The notes under the pieces were generated by a model. The model did not search any database. It was given only the letters and a program-made list of their open reading frames with translations, and was not told the DNA's origin. The position numbers were made by a program, and so were the translations under genes. Below, piece after piece: positions 6,553 through 13,389 of a stretch of DNA of 16,633 bases (positions within the stretch are counted from its first letter, which is position 1; every line of letters starts with the position of its first letter). This DNA is from JBBQVS01 sp964250765 (GTDB lineage: Bacteria; Chloroflexota; Ktedonobacteria; Ktedonobacterales; Ktedonobacteraceae). The DNA is taken from the NCBI GenBank assembly GCA_964250765.1, contig CAXUHF010000117.1, positions 1 through 16,633 of the forward strand. The letters run 5' to 3'.

Positions 6553-8045
6553 GTACTCATTATCCAGAGCCTGAATTTCAAAAACGGGCAACTATTCCAG
6601 GCATGAACCGAGTTCTTCGTCCGTCACCACGCATAAAGAACGTATTTGAGATACAGCAAGATACGGAAAGCCGGGAGGACCGCACGCTCAGTAGACGTTG
6701 GTATTACCTTGGCGTTGGGCTACTCATACTGGGTATTCTTTTTCGGCAACCACTTTTTGTTGTTGTGGGCCTCCTGCTCACGCTCATTCTCGCTATGATA
6801 GACATCTGGTCGCTGTACTGCTTGCGCAATGTATCCTATCGACGAACACTGAGCGCGAAGCGTGTCCTTTTTGGTGAAGAAATAACGCTCTCACTTGTGT
6901 TAGAAAACACGAAGATACTTCCGCTTCCCTGGCTGGAAACAGAGGATGTGATTCCAAAAGCGTTGGACATTCAGGATCAAACGGTGCGCTCAAGTGGAAT
7001 GAGGAATGTCTTCACACTGGATTGTCTCTTTAGTTTGCGCTGGTATGACCGTGTAACGCGCCATTACACGATACGCTGTAACGCACGTGGTGTGCATACC
7101 TTTGGACCAACAAAACTGCGTAGTGGCGATGTCTTTGGCTTTGCTACGCGTGAAGCAGAGTTACTCACGTATCAGTTTGTACTTATCTATCCATTAATTG
7201 TGCCTATCACAAACCTTGGTTTACCAGCACGTCATCCATTTGGAGACCGACGCGCTCCACGGCGTCTGCTAGAAGACCCGGCACGTGTCGTAGGTGTGCG
7301 TGATTATGTGTATGGCGATAGTCTACGACGCGTCAATTGGAAAGCTACTGCGCGCACGCTTCAGATGCAAAGCAAGGTGTATGAAGCAAGCACAACGTAT
7401 ACAATTGTCCTGTTTCTTAATACAGCCGCGCGACACGACAATTATTACGGTATTCAGCCTGAACTACAAGAACTCTCAATCTGTGCCGCCGCATCGCTCA
7501 CAGATTGGGCGATGAACCAGAACTACGCAGTTGGTCTATATGCTAATGGTAGTCTATACCTACCAGACGAACCACACGTCGTCACTAATGATATAGATGA
7601 GCCAGATGAGGAGGTACGTGACAAAAGCGAACGTGTAGAGGCTACGATAGAAGCTCTACGTAAAAGACGGCGTATTCATATTGCCGCATCGAGCAATGAG
7701 ACGCAGCGTCAGCGCATCATGGAGGTACTGGCACGTATACAGCCTTACTTTGGGACCAACATCGAGGATGTATTGCAGGCCGAACGCACACATCTGCCAT
7801 CCGGCGCAACAGTTGTCGTCATCACCACCACAATGAGTGACCGCCTGATAGATACACTTGCACGGGTACGTCAGAGTGGTCATGCTGTAAGTATTCTCTT
7901 CGTTGGAGACTCGCCCATATCCATTAAAATAGCAGGTGTCACTGTCTATTCCATAGGTGGAGAAGATACCTGGAATCAATTCGCGGCAGCTTATAGTACA
8001 GAAGCAGGACATACTGAGTCCAATTTGCCCGAACTGCACCTATAA
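6549..8045 (+). CDS. DUF58-domain membrane protein, MoxR partner
   Basis: This 498-residue protein has an N-terminal cytoplasmic stretch (1-50) and two adjoining membrane helices at about 52-66 and 69-92. A beta-rich region (about 95-225) follows. The DUF58 signature begins near 248: VGVRDYVYGDSLRRVNWKA (248-266). The following Rossmann-like portion (STTYTIVLFLNTAA, from 281) matches the von Willebrand-A-like part of the family. An acidic/basic linker lies at about 345-375. The start is fixed by the 4-base overlap with the MoxR stop. MoxR with DUF58 is a recurring pair across bacteria; its client is usually unknown. No transglutaminase gene, the common third member, lies in this window. Confidence 0.92.
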   Translation: MSTHYPEPEFQKRATIPGMNRVLRPSPRIKNVFEIQQDTESREDRTLSRRWYYLGVGLLILGILFRQPLFVVVGLLLTLILAMIDIWSLYCLRNVSYRRTLSAKRVLFGEEITLSLVLENTKILPLPWLETEDVIPKALDIQDQTVRSSGMRNVFTLDCLFSLRWYDRVTRHYTIRCNARGVHTFGPTKLRSGDVFGFATREAELLTYQFVLIYPLIVPITNLGLPARHPFGDRRAPRRLLEDPARVVGVRDYVYGDSLRRVNWKATARTLQMQSKVYEASTTYTIVLFLNTAARHDNYYGIQPELQELSICAAASLTDWAMNQNYAVGLYANGSLYLPDEPHVVTNDIDEPDEEVRDKSERVEATIEALRKRRRIHIAASSNETQRQRIMEVLARIQPYFGTNIEDVLQAERTHLPSGATVVVITTTMSDRLIDTLARVRQSGHAVSILFVGDSPISIKIAGVTVYSIGGEDTWNQFAAAYSTEAGHTESNLPELHL

Positions 8046-8162
8046 AACACATAAAAATAGAGTATTCTATGGTGAGGCTCGCTGCACTTGAGCACTAGTA
8101 CTATGTCTGCCGAGACGATGAAGCGCATATACTATTCAGCAAACACACTATTCACTATCTGA

Positions 8163-8181
8163 ATACTCATATATTGAGTAT
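8163..8181. promoter_or_regulatory. Operator-like palindrome upstream of 8283
   Basis: ATACTCA-tatat-TGAGTAT is a perfect 7-bp inverted repeat with an AT-rich centre. It lies in the 237-base space between the DUF58 gene and the next gene. TATATT (8170-8175) and TATAAA (8179-8184) overlap it and could be -10 boxes, but no -35 at proper spacing is seen. Two TGATACAT copies (8243-8250, 8261-8268) follow just before the ribosome site. Confidence 0.35.
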
Positions 8182-8282
8182 AAAAGAAAACATAGCAAGA
8201 GTCAAGTATCACCCTAGACGAAACAGACAAAAAAACGTATGATGATACATACAAACATCTTGATACATGATAGGGGACTTTG

Positions 8283-9248
8283 ATGTACGCGAATGATAAA
8301 AATTCGCACACAAATCCGTTCGACGATGAGCGGATACTGTATAGCGACCTTGAGCCAGATGAGGAGTCTTCACGCTCTTTAACAACGTTCGGACAACGCA
8401 TCTTCAAGCGTTTTGGCATCAAAGTGGTGACGCATGCCGTAATCGAAGAGGAGAATGACGAGGGCGATTTTGATATTCGCATCACATATGTGCCTGATGA
8501 TGTACTCGCCTCCAACACAGAACCAGACCTGTTAGAAGTGCGTCTCGTAACACTTGGGAAAGACGCATGGCAACGTACATCGCACAAACGTTTGCTAACT
8601 AGTCTTGTGCTGCTATTCCTGGTCATACTTCTTGTTGGCATCTCTTTATTTGGACATATATCATCCAACCTCTTTCCGCTTCCGTCAACATCGCCACAAG
8701 CAGCATCGACGACGCATTTCACGTACAATGATACACCTCCTAATAGGACGGAGACTAATCATGTATCAGTAGAGCCTGATAACGCGGTTGTTATAGCAGC
8801 ACAAGCTATGCCTCAATATTGTCCAACTGGCACAATGCTTGGACAAGGCAGACAGGTCGGCAATTTTCCCGTATGGCTATCAGGTATAGACGCTGAAACA
8901 GCAATGGTACACCTGCCTACGCTCGTCCTCAAAACGACAAAGGGGTGGAAGGGTTGGGTTGTCCACCTGCAGATAGCAGGCAGATACAGGTATCTCACTA
9001 CCATTAACTTAACCGCATTCAATATCTATGGTGCCGCTACACCACTCTTTCACAATCCATACACATCTTTAGATAGCCCGCGTCTCTTTATTGATCCAAA
9101 GCATCCGATGGGTTTTCTGGGTGCGAACATTGCGCCAAATATAGGTACCTGGGATATCTCGCTGTACCTTCCCAACGCGGGTTGTTATGCGATCAGCACT
9201 TCCTGGGGTCAAGGGCACTGGTTGATAAACTTTGCGGCTGGTCGATAA
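8283..9248 (+). CDS. Single-pass membrane protein of unknown function
   Basis: This 321-residue protein has an acidic cytoplasmic N-terminal part (1-100, including EEENDEGDFD). One membrane helix follows (about 104-126, LLTSLVLLFLVILLVGISLF). A Ser/Thr/Pro-rich linker (129-165) leads to an outer domain (about 170-321). That domain is rich in aromatic residues and has two cysteines (C180, C301) that could form a disulfide. Positive residues before the helix (R98, K102, R103) predict the N-terminus inside. The ATG at 8283 follows AGGGGA (8272-8277); a TTG at 8280 is too close to that site. I recognise no family. The TAA at 9246-9248 is followed by a mis-assembled stretch, so the last codons deserve care. 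Confidence 0.75.
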   Translation: MYANDKNSHTNPFDDERILYSDLEPDEESSRSLTTFGQRIFKRFGIKVVTHAVIEEENDEGDFDIRITYVPDDVLASNTEPDLLEVRLVTLGKDAWQRTSHKRLLTSLVLLFLVILLVGISLFGHISSNLFPLPSTSPQAASTTHFTYNDTPPNRTETNHVSVEPDNAVVIAAQAMPQYCPTGTMLGQGRQVGNFPVWLSGIDAETAMVHLPTLVLKTTKGWKGWVVHLQIAGRYRYLTTINLTAFNIYGAATPLFHNPYTSLDSPRLFIDPKHPMGFLGANIAPNIGTWDISLYLPNAGCYAISTSWGQGHWLINFAAGR

Positions 9249-9418
9249 GTGGGGGTTAAAACGGGAGGGGGTTGACGGGAGTGGGGGGAGGCCGGGCGGT
9301 TTTTTTGTGNNNNNNNNNNCGTGGGTAAATGGGCAGTGGTTTATAAAGTTTGGGGCTGGGCGAAAAGTGGTTAAAAAAACGAATGTTGATGACGGCATTG
9401 CCTGCATCACCTTCCGTT
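9204..9418. other. False assembly gap: degraded duplicate sequence around ten N (9310-9319)
   Basis: Without any indel, 9204-9252 and 9322-9370 agree at 39 of 49 bases (offset 118). The likeness continues to the gap, with the left copy showing G at most mismatches (9253-9299 against 9371-9416). Both copies give the C-terminus of the 8283 protein: WGQGHWLINFAAGR on the left and WVNGQWFIKFGAGR on the right, where TAA has become AAA. The simplest reading is two contigs with poor-quality overlapping ends. Collapsing them removes about 118 bases. Confidence 0.8.
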
Positions 9419-9429
9419 TGTATCAGCAC

Positions 9430-10719
9430 TTATAACGTATCGCCCACTAAAGCGTCGCGCTCCAATGGACCAATCGCGGCTATGGTGAGCGGGTTGAGTG
9501 GTGAATAGCGATGCAGAACACTCAAGACTTGTTCTTGCGTTACCGAGTCAATGGCCTCTTTGATCTCCTGAACCGTTTTGATTTTGCGCTCGTACCACCA
9601 GGAGCGGGTGATGGCACCCATACGCGCACCAGAACCCTCACTACGCATAATAGTCTCGCTCTTGAGTTGCACTTTGGCGCGTTCCAGTTCGTCGGCGGTG
9701 ATACCGTCTTGTTCTAGTTTGCGCAGTTCGTTGATAATCACCTCAAGACACTCATGGCCTTGTTCTGGCGTAGTGCCAGCGTAGACACGCATGGCCCCGA
9801 TATGCTTGTTTCCGGCGAGGCTTGCGGAGACACCATAGACCAATCCGCGCTTCTCACGGACCTCGACGAAGAGACGCGATGCCATATTGCCACCAAGTAT
9901 CTCACTGATAATCATACCTGCATAATAATCGGGATCAGTGTAATTAGGGAATGGGAACATCATGCCGAGGTGTTCCTGCTGACCCTCTTGATACTCTAAC
10001 GACACACTCGTTGTGGGATGTGGCTCCTGTATTGACGAGGGTGCAACCTGCCCTTCCCAGTTACCAAACAGGCTCTGCATACGCTCTACAACATGGTTCC
10101 AATCAAATTTGCCAGCTATAGAGAAAAGCGTGTTATCTGGCTTGTAACGATCCTGCCAGAAATCCTGTAAATCCTTGCGCTGCAATGTACGTACACTTTC
10201 ATCTGTGCCAGATGCCAGACGTGCAAGCGGTGTTCCTTTATAGAAGTTGGCTCGCACGATATCGAAGATGCGGCTCATTGGCTCATCATCACGACGACGG
10301 ATTTCCTGTAGAATGATGTTGCGTGTCTGGTCTAACTCACTCCTGGGAAACGTGGGAGTGAGCAGCAATTCATGAATCAGATCAAGCGTGGCGTCAAACT
10401 TGGTGTTAACAATTTGCGACCACACCTGCGTGGTCTCCATACCTGTTCCCGCCCCTTTACGCGCCCCAAGCGACTCGAAGGCTTCGTTGAGAGCACGTGC
10501 ATCGCGTTTTTTCGTGCCTTGAAACAGCATGTATTCAAAGAGGTGTGCAAGTCCCTGCTTGTCTTCCGGCTCATGCACAACTGCTGCCTCAAGCTGAAAA
10601 CCAAAGGTGATCGAGCTAAGGCTTGGCATATATTGCCCAATCAACTCGATGCCGTTAGGCAGCTTGTGATAAAAATAGTTTGGGGGAAGATTCTGTTGAA
10701 TCTGTTGGTCATCGCTCAT
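9430..10719 (-). CDS. M16-family (pitrilysin-type) peptidase with altered zinc motif
   Basis: This 429-residue protein has the two-lobed M16B layout. The N-terminal lobe holds the inverted zinc motif region GLAHLFEYMLFQGT (56-69) and the downstream glutamate in NIILQEIRRRDDEP (E139). The C-terminal lobe has EKRGLVYGVSAS (289-300), the family's Arg/Tyr substrate-binding element. The canonical HxxEH is here H59-L-F-E62-Y63, so the second zinc histidine is a tyrosine (TAC instead of CAC). The usual Asn of the NAxT segment is also replaced (GAGTG, 89-93). It may be a non-catalytic partner of an active M16 subunit encoded elsewhere. No signal peptide is seen. I start it at 10719, where family-like sequence begins, after AAAGGAA; a reading further upstream runs into the N gap. 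A TATACT (10769-10774, complement) is a possible -10. Confidence 0.9.
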   Translation of the reverse strand: MSDDQQIQQNLPPNYFYHKLPNGIELIGQYMPSLSSITFGFQLEAAVVHEPEDKQGLAHLFEYMLFQGTKKRDARALNEAFESLGARKGAGTGMETTQVWSQIVNTKFDATLDLIHELLLTPTFPRSELDQTRNIILQEIRRRDDEPMSRIFDIVRANFYKGTPLARLASGTDESVRTLQRKDLQDFWQDRYKPDNTLFSIAGKFDWNHVVERMQSLFGNWEGQVAPSSIQEPHPTTSVSLEYQEGQQEHLGMMFPFPNYTDPDYYAGMIISEILGGNMASRLFVEVREKRGLVYGVSASLAGNKHIGAMRVYAGTTPEQGHECLEVIINELRKLEQDGITADELERAKVQLKSETIMRSEGSGARMGAITRSWWYERKIKTVQEIKEAIDSVTQEQVLSVLHRYSPLNPLTIAAIGPLERDALVGDTL

Positions 10720-10780
10720 ATATGTTACATGTTCCTTTCTGAACAGGGATGTATATGGAAATAAGCTTAGTATATCACAG

Positions 10781-10844
10781 AGAGGAGAACAAAGTGCCGA
10801 CGATNNNNNNNNNNGCATACATCGTCGGCACTTTGTTCTCCTCT
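10781..10844. terminator. 24-bp perfect inverted repeat enclosing a ten-N gap
   Basis: The arms 10781-10804 and 10821-10844 are exact reverse complements, with the gap (10805-10814) in the loop. The element starts just after the stop of the 10847 gene on the minus strand, where a terminator is expected. There is no U-run after the stem. The stem itself probably broke the assembly. An artificial fold-back at the contig end cannot be ruled out. Confidence 0.5.
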
Positions 10845-10846
10845 TC

Positions 10847-11224
10847 TTATACATCGAACTCATCAATGATAGCATAAAAATCTTTGAGACGAAATGGCTC
10901 ATCAAGAACCCTCAAATGTTGTAGTTGACCCTCGATGATAAGTGTTTCATAGTAGCCATTGTTCGAGACAAGCAGAATTGGCAGATCAGGTATGATTGTA
11001 CGAGCTTGCTCTACAACCTGCCGCCACGAAAAGCTTGTTTTAGGATGGTCTCCAATAATCAAAAGTTCAAATTTCTGTTTACAACGGCATTGCATTGAAA
11101 GTCTTAATGCTTCCAAGCATGCAAAGGGTGTTTTATAGGTAGCTGGTTGATGATGCCGTAATCGTAAGGTGGCACACAACAAATCCCCTACCGACGTGAC
11201 CTCGTCCAGCACACATATCCTCAT
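10847..11224 (-). CDS. Degenerate receiver-domain (pseudo-receiver) protein
   Basis: This 125-residue protein has the rhythm of a response-regulator receiver. It shows RICVLDEVTSVGDLL (2-16, D7/E8), FELLIIGDHP (52-61), LPILLVSNNG (81-90) and RVLDEPFRLKDF (105-116). The conserved lysine before Pro-Phe is Glu109. The phospho-acceptor position reads Gly58-Asp59 and is shifted by one. Normal phosphorylation is therefore doubtful, and it may signal without it or be regulated otherwise. AGAGGA lies about 7 bases before the ATG at 11224. An earlier ATG (11278) lacks a site. It could share a transcript with the M16 gene, but the inverted repeat between them argues against that. Confidence 0.7.
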   Translation of the reverse strand: MRICVLDEVTSVGDLLCATLRLRHHQPATYKTPFACLEALRLSMQCRCKQKFELLIIGDHPKTSFSWRQVVEQARTIIPDLPILLVSNNGYYETLIIEGQLQHLRVLDEPFRLKDFYAIIDEFDV

Positions 11225-11225
11225 A

Positions 11226-11274
11226 ACTACGTCCTCTGCCTCCCTGCATATCGACAAACACTCGACGTAGTATA
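11226..11274 (-). promoter_or_regulatory. Leader inverted repeat and possible -10 box of the pseudo-receiver gene
   Basis: ACTACGTC (11226-11233) and GACGTAGT (11264-11271) form an 8-bp inverted repeat that brackets the leader. The outer arm overlaps TATACT (11269-11274 on the complement), a plausible -10. No good -35 is seen. It could be an operator. Confidence 0.3.
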
Positions 11275-11327
11275 GCAAATAATTATTGTAAAGCTATTAA
11301 AAATTCGCTAAAAGTTTTCCCTAGAGA

Positions 11328-11376
11328 TAGGGGATGCCGTCTCCCACGTCATCTCCGTCTCCCACGTCATCCCCTA
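11328..11376. repeat. 18-bp tandem duplication inside a 9-bp inverted repeat
   Basis: Two units of CCGTCTCCCACGTCATC(T/C) stand head to tail at 11337-11354 and 11355-11372 and differ only in the last base. They are bracketed by TAGGGGATG (11328-11336) and CATCCCCTA (11368-11376), which are complementary. The structure lies upstream of the acyl-CoA dehydrogenase gene, about 25 bases before a possible -10 (TACAAT, 11400-11405). Confidence 0.75.
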
Positions 11377-11467
11377 AACAGAACGACGAGTAAATGTGCT
11401 ACAATTCATCTATTGATTTGCTCACAACGTCTAGTGGAGCGACTCTAGCCAGCGAAGGAGGCCGACA

Positions 11468-12637
11468 TTGGATTTTTCTTTGACCGATGAACAGAAAATG
11501 GTGCAACAAACCGTACGTCGTTTCGTTGACCGCGAACTGATGCCACTTGAAAGCGAGGTGATGCAGAGCGAGGGCAAATATCACACAGGGATTGAGCCTA
11601 ACCTGTACGCCTCATTGCAGGAGAAGGCGAAAGAACTGGGCTTCTGGGGCATCAACACACCTGAAGAGTACGGCGGCGCGGACCTGGGAGCCGTGATGAC
11701 TGCGCTCATTGCGATGGAGATGGGACGTACTCTTGTTCCTTTCTCTTTCGGCGGAAATGCCGACAATATTCTCTATCATGGTAATGAGCAACAGAAGAAA
11801 CAGTATCTCATTCCCACTATTGAAGGTGAGCGCAAATCATGCTTCGCGCTAACTGAGCCGGGAGCCGGTTCTGATCCTTCGGCGATTCGGACAACGGCGG
11901 TCAAGGATGGCGACTCCTGGGTTCTCAATGGGCAAAAAGTCTTTATCACAGGCGGCGATGAGGCCGATTTTGCGATGGTTCTCGCCGTGACAGACCGCAC
12001 AAAGCCACCACAAAATGGCGGTGTCACCTGCTTCTTGGTAGACCGTTCAATGGGCTGGACCTCGCGCCCAATTCCTACAATGGGTGGCTGGTCTCCTGCT
12101 GAACTGTTCTTCGAGAATGTACGTGTACCAGAGGATCATGTCCTGGGTGAGATTGGACATGGCTTCTCGCTTGGTATGAAGTGGATTGGGCAAGGCCGCT
12201 GGCTTATTGCCTCGCGCTGTGTCGGCACCGCTGAGCGACTGCTTCAGATGGCGGTTGACTACTCGAAGCAGCGCGTCACCTTTGGGCAGGCCATCGCTGA
12301 TCGTCAGGCCATTCAGTGGATGATCGCCGATTCCGCGGTTGAAATTCAAGCAACCAAATGGCTAGCCTTTCACGCGGCATGGAAAGCCGATCAAGGTATT
12401 GACAACCGCCACGAGGCAAGTATGGCGAAGCTCTACGGCTCCAACATGGTAAACCGTGTTGTTGACCGCGTAATGCAAATTCATGGTGGCATGGGCTACA
12501 CCAAAGAGATGCCAATCGAACGCTGGTACCGTGACGTACGCGTGACTCGCATCTACGAGGGAACAGACGAGATTCAACATTTCATAATCGCACGTGATCT
12601 GTTGAAGGGCTATGTCAAGTTAGGCGCGTGGGAGTAG
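11468..12637 (+). CDS. Acyl-CoA dehydrogenase (FAD-dependent), TTG start
   Basis: This 389-residue flavoenzyme oxidises acyl-CoA at the alpha-beta bond, as in fatty-acid or branched-chain acid breakdown. It is full length for the family. It shows FALTEPGAGSDPSAI (126-140, FAD/substrate), the middle beta-domain, and RVTFGQAIADRQAIQW (269-284). It also has QIHGGMGYTKEMPIERWYRD (337-356), then VRVTRIYEGTDEIQ with E364, the catalytic-base position of the medium- and short-chain enzymes. The start is TTG at 11468, chosen because a perfect AAGGAGG (11455-11461) lies 6 bases before it and the protein opens with the typical MDFSLTDEQK. Chain-length preference cannot be read. It stands alone, with no enoyl-CoA hydratase or thiolase beside it. 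Confidence 0.95.
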   Translation: MDFSLTDEQKMVQQTVRRFVDRELMPLESEVMQSEGKYHTGIEPNLYASLQEKAKELGFWGINTPEEYGGADLGAVMTALIAMEMGRTLVPFSFGGNADNILYHGNEQQKKQYLIPTIEGERKSCFALTEPGAGSDPSAIRTTAVKDGDSWVLNGQKVFITGGDEADFAMVLAVTDRTKPPQNGGVTCFLVDRSMGWTSRPIPTMGGWSPAELFFENVRVPEDHVLGEIGHGFSLGMKWIGQGRWLIASRCVGTAERLLQMAVDYSKQRVTFGQAIADRQAIQWMIADSAVEIQATKWLAFHAAWKADQGIDNRHEASMAKLYGSNMVNRVVDRVMQIHGGMGYTKEMPIERWYRDVRVTRIYEGTDEIQHFIIARDLLKGYVKLGAWE

Positions 12638-12641
12638 GCTG

Positions 12642-12712
12642 TAACGCTTCCCAAAAAGTGATTGTCAATGCTCTCAAAAGAGCATTGACAATCACTTTTT
12701 TGGGAAGCGTTA
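12642..12712. terminator. Long bidirectional terminator between convergent genes
   Basis: The arms 12642-12674 and 12679-12712 pair over 33 bp with one bulged base and a 4-base loop. The core GTGATTGTCAATGCTCT stem is flanked by A5 on one side and T6 on the other, so each strand has a stem followed by a U-run. The stop codon of the minus-strand gene (12710-12712) falls inside the stem. The dehydrogenase stop is at 12635-12637. Confidence 0.92.
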
Positions 12713-13138
12713 TATATAATCCCATTCAACGTCTTCATGCTGAATAAACCACGCAGTTTGCTCGCCAGTTAAAAACAACCTGGGCATATAAAGATATGCA
12801 GTGTGTAAGTCGTGAGCAGAAGGTATCCATGAATCTCCCATCGCGAGTGGGAAACCACACATTTGCTCAAAAAGATTTTTTGATGAAAGCTTGACCACAT
12901 GACCTTGTACAAATTGATATGACAAAATAGCTTGTTGACGTAATGCTTTCGTAAGCGTTGGAATATGGAGGGAGTAATTACTCTCTTGAGTGAGGCGAAC
13001 GACGAGAAGCATTTCACCAATCTCTCGGTATTCTTTACGACCAAGAAACTCATCTTTCGTCTCTGCACAGCATTGAACAAACGTAGCCTCTACGACACAA
13101 GCAAGAGAGAGAGGCACCACCACTTCGATCAGCAACAT
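12710..13138 (-). CDS. Hypothetical protein, 142 residues
   Basis: No family is recognised. The protein looks soluble and mixed alpha/beta, opening with a strand-like MLLIEVVVPLSLACVVEATF and ending in an aromatic, acidic tail (AWFIQHEDVEWDYI). There are four cysteines (C14, C23, C24, C93) with no metal-binding spacing. The reading is supported by GAGGAG 8 bases before the ATG, a strong minus-strand promoter (13198-13226) and a terminator at its end. It is a single-gene unit. Confidence 0.72.
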   Translation of the reverse strand: MLLIEVVVPLSLACVVEATFVQCCAETKDEFLGRKEYREIGEMLLVVRLTQESNYSLHIPTLTKALRQQAILSYQFVQGHVVKLSSKNLFEQMCGFPLAMGDSWIPSAHDLHTAYLYMPRLFLTGEQTAWFIQHEDVEWDYI

Positions 13139-13197
13139 AGAAAAGACTCCTCATACAAAACAAACAACGCATAAAACAAAAGAGGATACAAGAGGGG

Positions 13198-13226
13198 ATT
13201 ATGTCAAGAGAAAGTAGGAGTGTCAA
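13198..13226 (-). promoter_or_regulatory. Strong sigma-70-type promoter of the 142-residue gene
   Basis: On the minus strand a consensus TTGACA (13221-13226) is followed by 17 bases and CATAAT (13198-13203, five of six). Transcription would start near 13191, giving a leader of about 50 bases. This is the best -35/-10 pair in the window. Confidence 0.65.
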
Positions 13227-13295
13227 ATGGATATAAGCAGTTTTCACATTGCTTTAACACAATTTTAAAATTTTTAATATTGTTTTACTATGAAC

Positions 13296-13325
13296 TTGCG
13301 ACACGCTCATACGAAGAGATATAAT
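13296..13325 (+). promoter_or_regulatory. Candidate promoter of the MFS transporter gene
   Basis: A consensus TATAAT (13320-13325) lies 18 bases after TTGCGA (13296-13301, four of six). An AT-rich stretch (13255-13290) just upstream could be an UP-like element. The leader to the ATG at 13390 is about 58 bases. Confidence 0.55.
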
Positions 13326-13389
13326 AAGAGTCTGTAACAACGCCCTGCCTTCTACTACTAGCAGCAAGCAACACACGAAAGAAGCCGTC

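Noticed and set aside
9232..9435. A reading frame crossing the first gap that seems to encode a second copy of the FAAGR-type C-terminus.
   Set aside because: It depends on the ten N and on degraded contig-end sequence; the duplication is best explained as assembly overlap.
10729..10764. On the minus strand the frame reads LSLFPYTSLFRK, much like the well-known translated sequencing-adapter artefact.
   Set aside because: At the base level about one third of positions differ from the adapter, mostly at third codon positions. I take it as chance in the region upstream of the M16 gene.
11337..11372. Two repeated units with short spacing that might hint at a CRISPR array.
   Set aside because: The units are directly adjacent with no spacers and only two copies exist; no cas gene is near.
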